Shown: positions 44,310 through 55,768 of the stretch, piece by piece
Layout of the letters: every line of letters starts with the position of its first letter
How positions within the stretch are numbered: position 1 is the first letter of the stretch
Source of the DNA: Lycorma delicatula
Taxonomy: Eukaryota > Arthropoda > Insecta > Hemiptera > Fulgoridae
Assembly: GCF_047948215.1 (NCBI RefSeq)
Contig: NC_134458.1
Coordinates: 139,856,536 to 139,920,535 of the forward strand
Length of the DNA: 64,000 nucleotides
Reading direction: 5' to 3'
Made by a program: the position numbers and the translations under genes
Notes under the pieces: model-generated
Database searches by the model: none
The model's input: only the letters and a program-made list of their open reading frames with translations
What the model was told of the DNA's origin: nothing

Positions 44310-45367
44310 TTGTTTGACAGTGTGCCAGTGGGTTGTAAAAGGGTATACTGCATTATTCAGTGCTTTCCTAGTGACATTTTATGCTGATTCTTTAATTCTA
44401 TTTTGTAAGTCTTGATATCTTGGGACATGTTATGATAAACAGTACTTTTTAAGCGGCCCCATAGAGAGTAATTCGATAGTGACAAGTCAGATGATCTCGT
44501 TCTATATGACCTCTTCAATCTATATGACCTCTTCAATCTTTTAGCCAATCTATCTTCCAGGAAAAAATGCGTTTAAAATTTCACGTACCTTATGACTAAA
44601 GTGAGGCGGGGCACCATCTGTTGAAAACAAATATTTTGGAAGTTGCGACCAACAATTTTTTGAATGTTTTGAGTGATTTGATCGAGAAGCAAAGCCTCAT
44701 ATTTCATTGCGTTTAAATTTTCATGAATAAATATAGGCCCTATCAATCATTTACCAATAATACCTGCCCATACATTTACTTTGACTGGATAATGTGTTTG
44801 TGCTCCACAATTCCAGTGTGGATTAACATCAGCCCAATATCGACAATTATGGCGATGAACATTGCCATTTAAAAGAAATGTGACTTCACCACTACAAATT
44901 ATGTTGCTTAATAAATTAGGATCTGCACAAATATTGTTAATGATAATTTCACAGAACTCAGGTCTTCGATCGTAGTCATCTACATTAAGTTTTTGCACCG
45001 GACGAATTTTGAAGGGTTTGAAATTTTCACTTTTTAATGTTCGAATCACTGAAGTTTGGCTAATGTTATGTTCTCGTGCTGCTGTTCGAGTACAGGAATA
45101 AGGATTCTCAATAAATTCTTGCATAATATTTAACGATTTATTATTATTTGATGCAGATTTAGGCACCCCTGGTTTTCCCCTATTATTAATGTTCCCTGTT
45201 TCTTCAAATCGTTAGATGGTTTTTGTTACTGTATCTTTTGAAATAAGGTTGCGATTATTAAATGTTGCATTGAAAAATTCACAAATCTCATTGTACGATC
45301 TAACTCATAATCACGAAAGCCCCCACATCGTTAAGTATGTGACCCTCTCCTGTTCATTAAGGCACAT
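44310..45367 (-). pseudogene. IS630/Tc1/mariner-superfamily transposase, nearly full length but dead
   Basis: The relic runs from ATG at 45367 through RSYNEICEFFNATFNNRNLI and an N-terminal helix-turn-helix pair (ISKDTVTKT; then NISQTSVIRTLKSENF). Next are KPFKIRPVQKLNVDDYDRR and the catalytic region GEVTFLLNGNVHRHNCRYWA with VNPHW and VKVNVWAGIIG. A frameshifted DGAPPHFSHKVREIL (aspartate codon complement at 44616-44618) and LSNYSLWGRLKSTVY follow. The first catalytic aspartate is glycine and the third is asparagine, so two of the three metal-binding residues are lost. The early frame has stops, and the RWIG tryptophan is TAG. An 18-bp exact tandem duplication lies at 44501-44536. In live relatives the protein excises and reinserts the element at TA. 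Confidence 0.88.
44501..44536. repeat. Exact 18-bp tandem duplication
   Basis: TCTATATGACCTCTTCAA occurs twice in a row. It lies within the transposase relic and adds six codons without shifting the frame. Confidence 0.95.
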
Positions 45368-46264
45368 GTTTATAGCAATGTTAGCAGGTAGAACAGAAAA
45401 AAAAATTCAGTAAAAAACAATTACAAAAAAGGTAAAAAAGATGTAAATAACAAAAGTGACTTACAAATACGGTAAAAGTAGAGAAAATCAATTAGGCAAC
45501 CGATCACAATAAATTCTCAAAAAAACTAACCGTTGTAGTAATGAAACACTCTGAATGGAATAGTACACAACAATGAAGTAAGCTTCATTTCTGCAACAAG
45601 ACCATCAATTTCTGGTAAGAGACCATCAATGATCACCTGATCAGTATGATTAGGTTTCAATATTTTTATTTATTTATTCATTAAATTGGAACATAACAAT
45701 TTTTGCGTTAAAAAATAAACATTTTAATTTTTTTAAATTTAAATTTAACTTTTAAAATAAATTTTAACTAAATTAGATTAAACTTTTAATCTAATTCAGT
45801 TTAAGTTTTTTTTATTTAATTTTATTATTTGAACTTACTAAATTTAGTAATTTTCCAAATCCATATTTTATCCCGCCATCATTTTGGACATCGTACAACT
45901 TAGACATCGTATCAAATTTTTATTTATACCATTTTTTTTTGTTTAAAAAACCCTTTAAAATTATGTATCACAGTAAGGGTGTTGCCATTTAAAATAATTG
46001 CCCCCCCCCCAAAAGAAGAGGATAAAATTCTATTTCTCGTTAAAAGGTAAAATAGTTGGCCGAAACTTATCCTGAATGTTACAATATTCTATCTGGAAAG
46101 GTTTTAAAGTTGTTGAGGGGTTTCCATACTTTCATTTTTTCTCATATAATTTTGAAATAAACATAGTAATATATTAAAATAAATAAAAAAGTAGAATACC
46201 TTATGTAAAATTTTTATTTAAATTAAAGGTTTTTCTACCGTAAAAAAAATATAAAAGATGATAA
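45368..46264. other. AT-rich sequence without recognisable gene
   Basis: Nothing recognisable. A C run at 46001-46010 stands out. Confidence 0.45.
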
Positions 46265-46308
46265 ATTATTTATAGAATAATGATTTATTATTTATAGAAT
46301 AATGATTT
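46265..46308. repeat. Exact 22-bp tandem duplication
   Basis: Two adjacent identical units, each starting ATTATTTATAGAATAATG. Confidence 0.95.
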
Positions 46309-46379
46309 ATCATGGAAATTGTAAAATTATTCTTTTCTAAATTCTATAAGAAAAAACGCTGAAAAAGCGGAACATTTCA

Positions 46380-46620
46380 TGCTAAAAATTACTTACCATA
46401 TATTACATTTGTCGCAAGATATGATAGACGAATGAGAATTCATAGATCGAAACTGCCAGTTTATATATTAAGAAGACAATTGGAAATCGTTCAAGTATGA
46501 AAACCTGTCGGAAGTAGACCGTTAAGTAGATCTGGATGAAGTATTAGATTAGAAGACAGGGGAAATAAAATATCGAATTGTAATTTAATAGCGTAAGATG
46601 GCGAATTTAGGAAGCACATA
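46380..46620 (+). pseudogene. LINE C-terminal remnant
   Basis: The plus-strand frame reads ARYDRRMRIHRSKLPVYIL, KPVGSRPLSRSG (compare the usual RP.GRP..RW.D) and IRLEDRGNKISNCNLIA, then GEFRKH (compare DR..WR). The order fits the tail of a LINE protein. Two in-frame stops are present and the catalytic part is missing. Confidence 0.45.
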
Positions 46621-47254
46621 AACATTAAGGTTTTGATACTTTGTTAAACATAACATTGTCAGTTATCATAGACTGCTTAAATATGGTTGTATGATTATAT
46701 GAATAATATGATTATTATCAGACTGATATACTGGAACTTATTTCATATGAAATTACGTTATCTGATCTTAAATTATTTTTCACACTAATATTAATAATCT
46801 TCTTTTCCGTTGAATTCATTATTCTGAACTTCATCAAACAAAGAAAGATAAATTTATTCACGTATTTACTACTATATGGCAAAACTTAATCTGATTTGTT
46901 ATTTACTAATGATTATTATATAATTATTTTATCTTAGTGGTTGAAGTTTGTGTAGATTTTTATTTTACTTTTTCGTCTCTGTCTTGTTTGGATATTCAAA
47001 CATATACTTTATTAAACTCACACTGATTCTAAATGTTCCTTAAAAACTTATGGGGCTGGTGGAAAACAATCGAAAAGCACAGCGTAATAATATTTCAAAT
47101 ATATTGATGTTATCGCTAATATCTTATAAGGTTTTCAAAAATATCTTAAACATGCTTAAAGACTCCAGTTATTATTCATTGTTACATTTATTTTTAAGCT
47201 CTTAAAAAAATAACAATTAAAAACCTAAACATTTCAAAAATAGTAAAAATAGGG
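46621..47254. other. AT-rich sequence without recognisable gene
   Basis: It may include decayed upstream parts of the LINE relic that follows, but I cannot align them. Confidence 0.4.
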
Positions 47255-48175
47255 ACAAAATCTGTAGGACTTCGAATTGATATTTTGACTTTAGCAGATA
47301 ATTTATCACTTTTATCAAAGACAGAAGGAAAAGAAAAAAAAACTTAGGAAAACACGTAAATAAAATAGGTTTTCAAATTTCATATGAAAAAACAGAATGG
47401 CTATCCAACACTTAAATTAAAAACAAAGAAATAAAAGTATCAGAGATTAAAACAAATAAGTGGTAAATAAATTGAAATATTTAGTAAAATAATAATCGCA
47501 ACAGGACTACAAAAAGAACGCATGAAAACTAGAGTATAGTAATGAAATGAAAATGTATCATTTAATTTGAAATCTGTACAATAAAAAATTTATATCAAGG
47601 AAAACCAAATTAATAAATTATTAAAGAGTAATCCTTCTAGTAGCCTTATCTGGTTCAGAAACTCTACAAACATTCTCTACCAAAAAGCATTCTCTGAATA
47701 AGCAGATTTGAAAAACGAATCCTCAGAAAAATATAAGGATGGATGTTCCAAATAAGAAAAGCAGAAAAGTTATATAAAAAAAAATTCTAAACAACAATGA
47801 GGAAAAGAAGGATAAAATCCTACGGGCATCTATATATAGGATATTTATATCCTATATATATGCGTATATATATATATATAGTGAACGATAACAGACTGAT
47901 AAAGAAACAATTTAATTTCATTACGGATTGGTACAGAATGAAAAAGACCTCGAGGCACCAAAGATAAACAAAAATTTTACATAAGAAAGAGATACATCTA
48001 GGAAATCGGTTGATGAATCTATGTTTCAAGAAAAAATAAAACCTAAGATAAAGTAGAGCGAAGAAAGAAGAAAAAATAAACACACATAATGAGGAAGTTT
48101 TAGAAAAAGAAAAAAGCCAATCTATGTAAACGTTGCTCCAAACAAACAAAAAAAAAAAAAAAAAAAAAAAACATT
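47255..48175 (+). pseudogene. LINE reverse transcriptase relic (same family as 9.0 and 24.2 kb)
   Basis: Plus-strand frames give ILTLADNLSLLS (catalytic box LADN at 47291-47302, second aspartate lost) and NKIGFQISYEKTEWLSNT. At about 47.7 kb come SGSETLQTFSTKKHSL and RFEKRILRKI, then RKRRIKSYGHL at 47.8 kb. Beyond a short TA-rich expansion (about 47829-47880) come NDNRLIKKQFNFITDW and a lysine-rich tail to a poly(A) run at 48151-48171. The poly(A) run at the end is consistent with a retroposed 3' end. The 5' half is missing. Stops and frameshifts are frequent. Confidence 0.75.
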
Positions 48176-48319
48176 TCAAGAGATGTTTACAAAAATCTTA
48201 GATAAACTTTAAAACTAATTAGCAATATCAATTGTTAAACACTCATTATCAGACATACTGAGAAACGTATACAAAAATAAAATGATAAAATCAAATAAAT
48301 TAATTAAAAAAAACGAAAT

Positions 48320-48510
48320 TAATTTGATCCTCCCACTATAACTTGTCATCTAATAAAATACCCAGAAATTTCGCTTTGTAAGCAGCAAGAATATTATCCT
48401 TGTCATTAATGAGAATTCTATCCACACTATCAGTAATATTTCCTCTATCAGGGAGAACAATGTAAATGGTTTTATCCATATTTTAAGCTAGATTTTCACG
48501 ATCCGTAATT
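48320..48510 (-). pseudogene. LINE reverse transcriptase fragment, thumb region
   Basis: A minus-strand frame from 48479 reads MDKTIYIVLPDRGNITDSV, then RILINDKDNILAAYKAKF, then LGILLDDKL, stop, WEDQINF. The pattern K...V.F ... I.N......KFLG..LD..L.W..HI lies just after the catalytic box in LINE reverse transcriptases of the jockey, CR1 and I groups. It is open for about 50 codons with one TAG in place of the residue before the tryptophan. No further parts are seen. It was not expected next to the opposite-strand LINE at 47.3-48.2 kb and is a separate insertion. Confidence 0.65.
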
Positions 48511-48699
48511 TGAATAATTTAAAAAGTTTAATAAGATTGTTATTTAAGCTTAATAAGTTTTAATGTTATCACGATTTTTATTCTCTTTTCAATACTGATA
48601 AGGGTTTCTAGTCAGCAATTTTTAAAACTAAATTTTGTTTTTACATAAAAACAAGTTTGGTCTTTTAAAACAAATATTCTATTAAGAAAATTAATTCTA

Positions 48700-49150
48700 A
48701 CCCCCATAGGGAAGACACCCTTCTTATGACGATCCCGGTTGCCACACGATCCTCTCCGTTCCTAACCCTGATGGGCTTTACCGAAGGTCATTTTTTAGAC
48801 CCTCTAAACCTGATAACACATCATAGTCATCAGTTTGGTCTCCGTCGGATGCCACCGATGCAAATGCCTCTGCAATTGTTTCCATTAGTGTATTTTCACT
48901 ATATTACTATCGCCTTCGTACGGCCTCTTCCAACCACGATCACCTGCCATAATTTACAACCCTTAACTAATAAATTAACCGATTCGCGGAAGCGCGATCC
49001 CTGTGCCTTCCTCTAACATCGAAGGTTTCATACAAAAACTCTTCCTATATCTAACTTCAGTTCTACTTCACTCAGATCATTACTTAATTGAGTCTTTAAA
49101 CACAAAAAATACTATCCTCATTCTAACAAAACAAGTGTTGATTGCAAAAA
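48700..49150 (-). mobile_element. Repeat family D, copy 2
   Basis: On the minus strand it reads TTTAAAGACTCAATTAAGTA, TCGCGCTTCCGCGAATCGGT, ATG with MAGDRGWKRPYEGDSNIVK, later METIAEAFASVASDG, DDYDVLSGLEGLKNDLR and a stop, then TAAAGCCCATCAGGG and a GGGGG end near 48703. It matches 21040-21505 in order and spacing. The two short frames are preserved better here than in copy 1. The 96-codon plus-strand frame across it is antisense and not a gene. Confidence 0.82.
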
Positions 49151-50129
49151 CGACAATTTTGTCCTAGAGTTTAATTTACTCAAAGTCCTCTTAAAAATCA
49201 GGAAACAAATTTATAAATTGAATAAGCCTCTAATGAAAACATACCCTATCTCTCTCTGGTCTGGTTCGCTTTCGGGAGCGAGGTCAGTGCCTACGGTATC
49301 CCTCCCATACCGCAGCTCCTTCACAGAGTATACAGTATATAAGTTAAGTGTTTTTACCGTAGTAATTATAATCACTTAACGTATGAACCAAGCCACTTAA
49401 AAATATAGCATAGCCATTCTCAAGAAATATAAGCGCCCCATCCCATTATTCACTGAGGGAAAAGAAAAAGTGTGAAATGGTTTCACAAGTTGCCTTCACT
49501 GAGCCGAATTTAGTTTCTTTCTCTGAATTCTGAAATTTCAGATGATATTTAGCCTTACAAATAGTGATTTTAATTTTTTCATTATAACAACTAAATATTT
49601 AAAAAAGGAAGAACTGATTAAAAATAAATCAGAATTAATGCTATTTACTTTATTTCACTGTTTGAAATGATATTATCTTATTTTAAGACGTTTCTTTAAT
49701 TTGTAGTGGAACTAGATTTTAATCTTATCTTAGTATACTTTATCAGTATGAATTATTGTAACATTTTTTTAAATTCTCTATACACTTCCTTTAAAATGTT
49801 TTTTTTTTTTTATTTTAATTAATCTATTATTGGGAATAAGAAAATTTTAAAATTTCTTAAAACTGCTAAAACGTTTACATAAGCCTTTGAAGTGAATAAC
49901 TTCGAAAACAGGTAAGTAACGGAAATGTGACGGTTTTTAAAGAAAAATAAGTTAGTAACCCTGGCGGAAGATGAAATGACTGTGATCTTGCATAACAGGT
50001 GAAATATTAGTAACAATGTGCAGTAGACTGCTTTACAGTACGCATTTGTAGTGGAAATGTTTTTAAAAATACTGTTTCGGTTGTGATGACTCAGCGATTA
50101 TTATGTCGGTATTTTTTATTATTCCATGG
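49151..50129. other. No recognisable gene
   Basis: A GC-rich phrase at 49240-49325 (GGTTCGCTTTCGGGAGCGAG, CCTCCCATACCGCAGCTCCT) contains a small inverted repeat (GCTTTCGGGAGC). The rest is AT-rich. Part of it may be the upstream end of family D. Confidence 0.4.
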
Positions 50130-50990
50130 CTTGGTGTCGTCTCTACCCGCAATACGATAAAGTTGTGGATAATAAATTTCCAAATTACTGCTTCTGCAGC
50201 AAAAAACAAACGACCAGGTCCTGTGCATTGTGTAGAGAAATAAAGCAACCAAAAAGCACGCTGCAGCTCTTTATTTTACAGCAGTGTCAGAGAATTCTAT
50301 ACAATAATTTAAACTTTCATCTGTAAAAAATTAGGGTTTTGCAAGATCTATGTAAAAATGTCAAATCAAATCGTTGACATTTTGTGGAAATTATGTTAAC
50401 TTTTTACCTATTGAATGTTCCTGCTAATGAATGACGAAGCACATTTTCATTTATCGGCAGAGTTAACAAACAAAACTTTCATTACTGTTCTGATACGAAT
50501 TCTAAACAGTTTCATCTGATGACTTTTATCTGTCTGGTGTGGTCTTTTCTTCAAAGAGGAACAGCATGCAGTGACAGTCAATTCTGATCAGTACACAACG
50601 AAAATACAAGATTTCCTTTTTCTTGAACAGCTTTGTCATAAGATCGGCTTGAGTGTGGTGCAATTCCAGCAGGGTGGAGCAACAGCCCACGCTGTCAGAG
50701 CATCCATAGTGGTGATTCGAAAGATGTTTTCAGGTATGTGATTTTAAAAGGAACACGACCGGCACGTTTCCCAAACCTGTAGTACGCAAATATTTTCTCC
50801 GCAGGTAACTGAAGTCTAAAGTATTCATCAATGGACCTAATAAATATTAACGAACTCAAACCCATCATAAAAGAATAAATCATAATAATCCCAGGCAACA
50901 TGGTGCAATCTGTGGATCAGACTATAAAAGTGTACTGAAAATGGTGAGGACTTTGTCGGATGTATTATTTAAAAAGTGAAGTTACTCCAA
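50130..50990 (+). pseudogene. Tc1/mariner-type transposase relic
   Basis: The order of pieces is: RILYNNLNFHL (helix-turn-helix end), KIRVLQDLC, SNR.HFVEIML, LMNDEAHFHLS (first catalytic aspartate GAC at 50433-50435 intact), FFKEEQHAVTVNSDQYTTK, IQDFLFLEQL, QFQQGGATAHAVRA (second aspartate replaced by glycine, GGT at 50673), LKSKVFINGPNN and, at the end, LSDVLFK. This is the arthropod transposase family with DGATAH and LKS.VY.N.P motifs. Several frameshifts, notably around 50.48 and 50.73 kb, and loss of the third catalytic region make it dead. Terminal repeats are not evident, although ACAGGTTGAGTCAC (minus strand, near 51.09 kb) might mark the right end. Confidence 0.82.
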
Positions 50991-53579
50991 TAAATGGTAT
51001 TACATTTTCTTTAATTATATATTAAAACATACTTATATTTTGTATCTTTTACTTCATTTTTAAAATCGTAAAGTTCTGTGACTCAACCTGTATTTGACGT
51101 AAAATTACAAAAATCACAGGTAAAAATCACGTAAAAATCACAGGTTAAAGAATTTTTTCTCTAATAATGTAATTATTTGAAAATGTTTTTCAATTAAAAA
51201 TAGTAAACAAATTAATATTTTAAATGGTTTTAAAATTAATCATTCAACCGATGTTTGAGTTAGGGAAAAATATTAATTTAACGTAGAGATATTAAGGATT
51301 CCACAAATGGCAACACTGAATTATTACACGTAATATTATACTATTTGATGAACAGGTTATTTAATTTGTAATGTTATGATCATATTACCATAAATTAATC
51401 ATGTTAGTAACTAATTACATAGCCTTGTGTTTACGGCATTTGCACGTAAAATATGCAAATACTATTATGAAATAATCCGCAATATGTAAAATATCGTGGA
51501 TTATTTTTATTATAATTGAACTAATAAGTTATTTATAGTTTTTATCTACAGTTCTATCTAATATAAATTTTAATATGTAGCAAAATGCATTTAAGTTTTT
51601 TTTGCAAAGGTCAAAAAATGAATTAATGACATAACTATTTTTACAGTTTCTAACTTTATTACATTTTACAAAGAACGAGTTACGCTAAACGATCATTAAA
51701 ATTAAATTTTCATCACGACCTATTTATAAAAGTTGAAAAGTTAATTCTTAGGAGTTACAATGAAATCAATAAAATCAAATATAAACACAAAAACGAAACT
51801 TAAATAAAAATAAGAAAAGTATTTTAAGAAAATAAATCAATTAAACTAATTTTATTTCTTATGAAAAACTTCAGAAAAGTAACTTTACATTCATAAAAGT
51901 TAAAAAAAATTGTATAATATCGCATTAAACAGTCGAAGTAGAAACTAGAAGATCTATTTTTTTCTAACCGTCTTAAAATCAATTTTCTCCTTAATTGGTA
52001 GTAAAGTAAGTTTCCTGACCTTATCCTTGTTTATTACATACATTTTTAAAATTTTAGCTTCTAATTTGCGATGAGTTTCCTAGAAATGTTGGGCCACGGC
52101 CAATTCTGTAATCTTTTTTATTTTTGAATAAAAAATGAATAGAGAACGGGAATCAATTAAAAAATTAATAAAACATACATATCTTAGTCAAAACGTGTTT
52201 TTCCCTTACTAAATTTTAACAGCAAATGGCAAATCTACATTTTTAAAACAATAAATTAACTAATTAGAGAATAATTTTCTTGCAATCTTTTTTTGTAAAC
52301 AAGTAAATTCTTTATGAAGCAAATTTGTTATTTTCTGTCAATAACTCGTAAAAACATAACTTGAAAATAATTATCGAAATATCAGGAATTCCGGAATCTG
52401 CGAATCATGTCTAGGTCACCTTGCTTGTTTTTTAAAGGTAAATTAAAATTTCTCCAGAATAATCGAAATCGAAATTTTATCGTTAAAAATTATTTAAAAT
52501 ATATTTTACAACAATCTCATTTTTTTATTTTTTGTTGGTTTTGAGCCAATCATTACGAAACCAGCCACATCAGAAACAGGTGAAATTTTCTTTGTATATT
52601 CATAATATTGAATAAAGGTTGATAAATAATTAAATATAGATTTCCGATTATACATTTCGTTATAGAATTATTGCTTTCAAATTAGATTCAAATAAATGTT
52701 AGGGATGATAAAAAGTCGTACTTGTGACAAATATTTCTGTCATAAATAATGTATATATATATATATCTGATACGAATAAAATCTGATAAAAAAAAAAGAT
52801 GAATTAATTTTCTGTGAAAGAGTACATCAAATCTGGTGATTTGGATACAGATGAACAGATGTTCATTTTGCAAAATTCAGCATTGAAATGTTTGTAACGA
52901 ACCGTATAGTACGTACGTATGTGTATTCTCATTTTTCGCACATCGGATTTTTTTCAGTTTTATGTATTACACACATTTTATAGTCTTGAAGTTTAACATT
53001 TCTTTTTCTAATATAATATAAAGGTGTTATGGGGTACGTTGGATCGTAATAATAGAGGCTTCATTTGAAAGAATTTTTAATCGCTTTAATTTTAGCTATA
53101 TGTATTACGAAATTTTATTTTTTGTTTTAGTTGTAATTAAGTAAATAAATAATTATTGTACTATAGTTTTCCGGATAGTATGCAGATTTTATAATTTCAG
53201 GAAAAAATCCTTTGTTTAGGATTTATAATATAGATTTACAAAAGAACCTATTTAAATATAACTGAACTAAAACTGAAAATAGACCTTTTTAAAATCTTTT
53301 ATAAATTATGATTATTTCGAATGAAATCAAATTAAAAACACAATTAGCAACTTACCCATAATATCACTTAGAAAAAAAAACTGAAACTGAAAAATGTATA
53401 ATTTTTTAGATTTTAGTGCAGTTTTTTAAGTCATTTTTTCATTATTAATTTTTATTTTATTTACACATTATTTTAATTTTTTTACGAAAAATTTTGCATA
53501 TAATTTTATTTATTTTTGTTTGAAAATGCTTTGAACTAAACAAGAATCTGTATTTTATGTGATATCTACTATATATATA
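50991..53579. other. AT-rich sequence without recognisable gene
   Basis: There is only a short imperfect repeat of AAAAATCACAGGT (51108-51147) and a TA run (52748-52765). Confidence 0.5.
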
Positions 53580-54075
53580 ATAACATGTCATTCATAATTA
53601 CTCACGTCATGCAAAAACCACTGAAGGTAACTTGATGAAAATTTGTATACAGGTTCTTCTTAGAGCGAAAGTGCACACTAAGAAAGGATTTTTTAAAATT
53701 CGGAATTTAATCGGTTAAAATGTATTTTGAATTTTGTTTGAAACGCGACTATTTTGTTTAATTTCTTAGTAACAAATGAAGATAACAACTTGCTTTTTTG
53801 TGTGAATAATGTTCATGCGAATAACTAAAAAGCAATTTTGCTTTTTAAAAAAAAGCAGATTTTTGAAATTACCAGTTTAAAAGCTTAAAATGGATTTTAT
53901 AATTTTGTTTGAAACCCGGCTATTTTTTTAATTTTGAGTAACATATAAAAGATATCATCTTGATTTTTTATGTGTGTAATTTTCATGTGAATATCCAGAA
54001 ACCAATTTCTAGAATTTCTGAAATTCGACCTTGAAAGGGTTGAAGAAAGATAAAAATATTTTAAACAATAATTGA
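53580..54075. repeat. Diverged tandem duplication, period about 170 bp
   Basis: GGTTAAAATGTATTTTGAAT at 53713 recurs as GCTTAAAATGGATTTTATAA at 53883. The following TTTGTTTGAAACGCGACTAT, GTAACAAATGAAGATAACAA and GTTCATGCGAATAACTA have parallels TTTGTTTGAAACCCGGCTAT, GTAACATATAAAAGATATCA and TTTCATGTGAATATCCA. The leading phrase CTCACGTCATGCAAAAACCA belongs to a style of repeat common in insects. Confidence 0.75.
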
Positions 54076-54229
54076 AAATTTTCCTCATTTCCGAATATAC
54101 TAAACGAGATATTCAGTAGATTTTGGCTTACAAATACTCTTCGGATAAATATGTAAAAACCATTTTCGTTTTTTTTAATTTTTGATTTTTTAAGGGGTGC
54201 AACGGTGTGTAGTACGGCGACTCAATCAG
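54076..54229. other. AT-rich sequence without recognisable gene
   Basis: Nothing recognisable. Confidence 0.4.
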
Positions 54230-54560
54230 CACAGCTATTGCCACATTTCTGTATGTGCGATGCACCTGGCTGCCTCCGGTTACTTGATAAAAAAAATAAA
54301 AAGTAAAATTGACCACGACGGGAAACGGAAGTTACCATATAGAACGTGCGAACCGCGACGGGATGCTAATATATATTACACATATATATTTAGTTGTGTA
54401 TGTGAGTCTGTTACTCATTCACCCAAAAACTACTCTTACCGATGATTCGGCTGGAATTTTGCATAAACATAGTTTTTATATCTGGAAAGAACATAGGACT
54501 ATTACAGTTACGAGATGTTTCACCGTTTCAAGATAGTGGCCGTTTAATAACTTGCAGTAT
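54230..54560. repeat. Unclassified repeat-like segment
   Basis: This patch is GC-richer than its flanks (GACCACGACGGGAAACGGAA, GAACGTGCGAACCGCGACGG). It is followed by GGCTGGAATTTTGCATAAAC and TATCTGGAAAGAACATAGGA, phrases typical of non-coding dispersed repeats. Three overlapping open frames of 62-82 codons fall here without a protein pattern. Confidence 0.4.
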
Positions 54561-55187
54561 ATTATGGTTCATTTCGATATGCAACTACTGCATTATGGTC
54601 AAACCGTTAGTCAAATCGAATTCGAAGACCACTTGTAGTACTTTAAATTAAATTTTATTTAAAAAAAGTGCCTGTGTCTTTTTCAATATCTCTATCAGTT
54701 ATCGAGAAAAATACTTTACAATTGTGATAGTGTATGGCGTACATTCCTTTAGATTTGTTCTTCACTTTCATGTACATATAGTTTCCACTTAAAATTCCAT
54801 TTTTGATGATGATAAATAGGTCATAATCGACAATTACTTCAAGTGATTGGTCTCCATTTGGAGAATCAATGTTTCTCGCGACAACTGTATGAGGTTTGCT
54901 TCAGAATCTGCTATGGGAAAAAATATATGTACACACTCCAGAGAGAAAAGCTGTAAATATTCTATATAAATGCATTGTTTAGATTATGTTGTCCACAAAT
55001 TGTTCCATAAAATCACAAAAAAAGTTAAGTAAGTAAAATTAATGAAAAAAAAAAGAGTAATGAAGTGCGGTCATCTTCTCGTGATGTCTGACGTGTGACG
55101 CTAAGAACAGTGCAAAATAAGTTTTTACTCGAACGAAGGACGAATAACTAGCTATAATAACTGTTTTTAAGATAGGGCGGACTATTA
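54561..55187. other. AT-rich sequence without recognisable gene
   Basis: Nothing recognisable. Confidence 0.45.
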
Positions 55188-55303
55188 TGAAATCTTGATA
55201 CTTAATCAAGATTTCATCTTGATCAAGATGAAAAACCTTGATTAAGGTGATCTCAAAGTTTCAGGACTTGAAACTTTGAGATCACTCAAAGTTTCAAGTC
55301 CTG
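55188..55303. repeat. Cluster of overlapping perfect palindromes
   Basis: TGAAATCTTGAT/ATCAAGATTTCA (55188-55199, 55205-55216) is followed by CATCTTGATCAAGATG (55215-55230, perfect). The near-palindrome CCTTGATTAAGG (55236-55247) comes next, then GTGATCTCAAAGTTTCA/TGAAACTTTGAGATCAC (55247-55263, 55269-55285). Last is CAGGACTTGAAACTTTGAG (55262-55280) with its exact inverse CTCAAAGTTTCAAGTCCTG (55285-55303). All arms are exact. Confidence 0.96.
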
Positions 55304-55679
55304 TGCCAACCAAACTGTTGCTCTAAAGAAATACATTGGTTTTTTTTTTTTTTATAAATTTAACAGGCTACAATGTTACTTGTCTGTGTTATTCAGACAA
55401 GCATAGGATTATGAACATAGTGGTGGTGCAGGGGGCAGGATGGATCTCCACTCATTACTATATGATTATGGAAAATAAGTAAAGCATCTTCTTTAATCTT
55501 ATGCAGATGACGTATTTTTTTCGATTAAAAACTTTTTAACTTTAAGATAGGTTGAAAAACCTTACAGCGAGAATCACTAGTGGGACTTTATGTAAAACAA
55601 AAAAAAGTTAATTAATACGTATAGTAAAGGAATGATACATATATGTATTATGGTATAATGATAAATATATCATAATTAC

Positions 55680-55681
<2 letters not shown>
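55304..55681. other. No recognisable gene
   Basis: Nothing recognisable. Confidence 0.45.

Positions 55682-55764
<83 letters not shown>
55682..55764. repeat. (TA)n-(TG)n compound microsatellite
   Basis: TA units (55682-55710) are followed by about 26 TG units (55712-55764). A minus-strand frame through it encodes only threonine-histidine and tyrosine-isoleucine repeats and is an artefact. Confidence 0.97.

Positions 55765-55768
<4 letters not shown>

Noticed and set aside
47820..48179. 119-codon frame on the minus strand, phenylalanine-rich
   Set aside because: It is antisense to the lysine-rich tail and poly(A) of the LINE relic at 47.3-48.2 kb.
48726..49016. 96-codon frame on the plus strand
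   Set aside because: It is antisense to repeat family D; the frame is not kept in the other copy.
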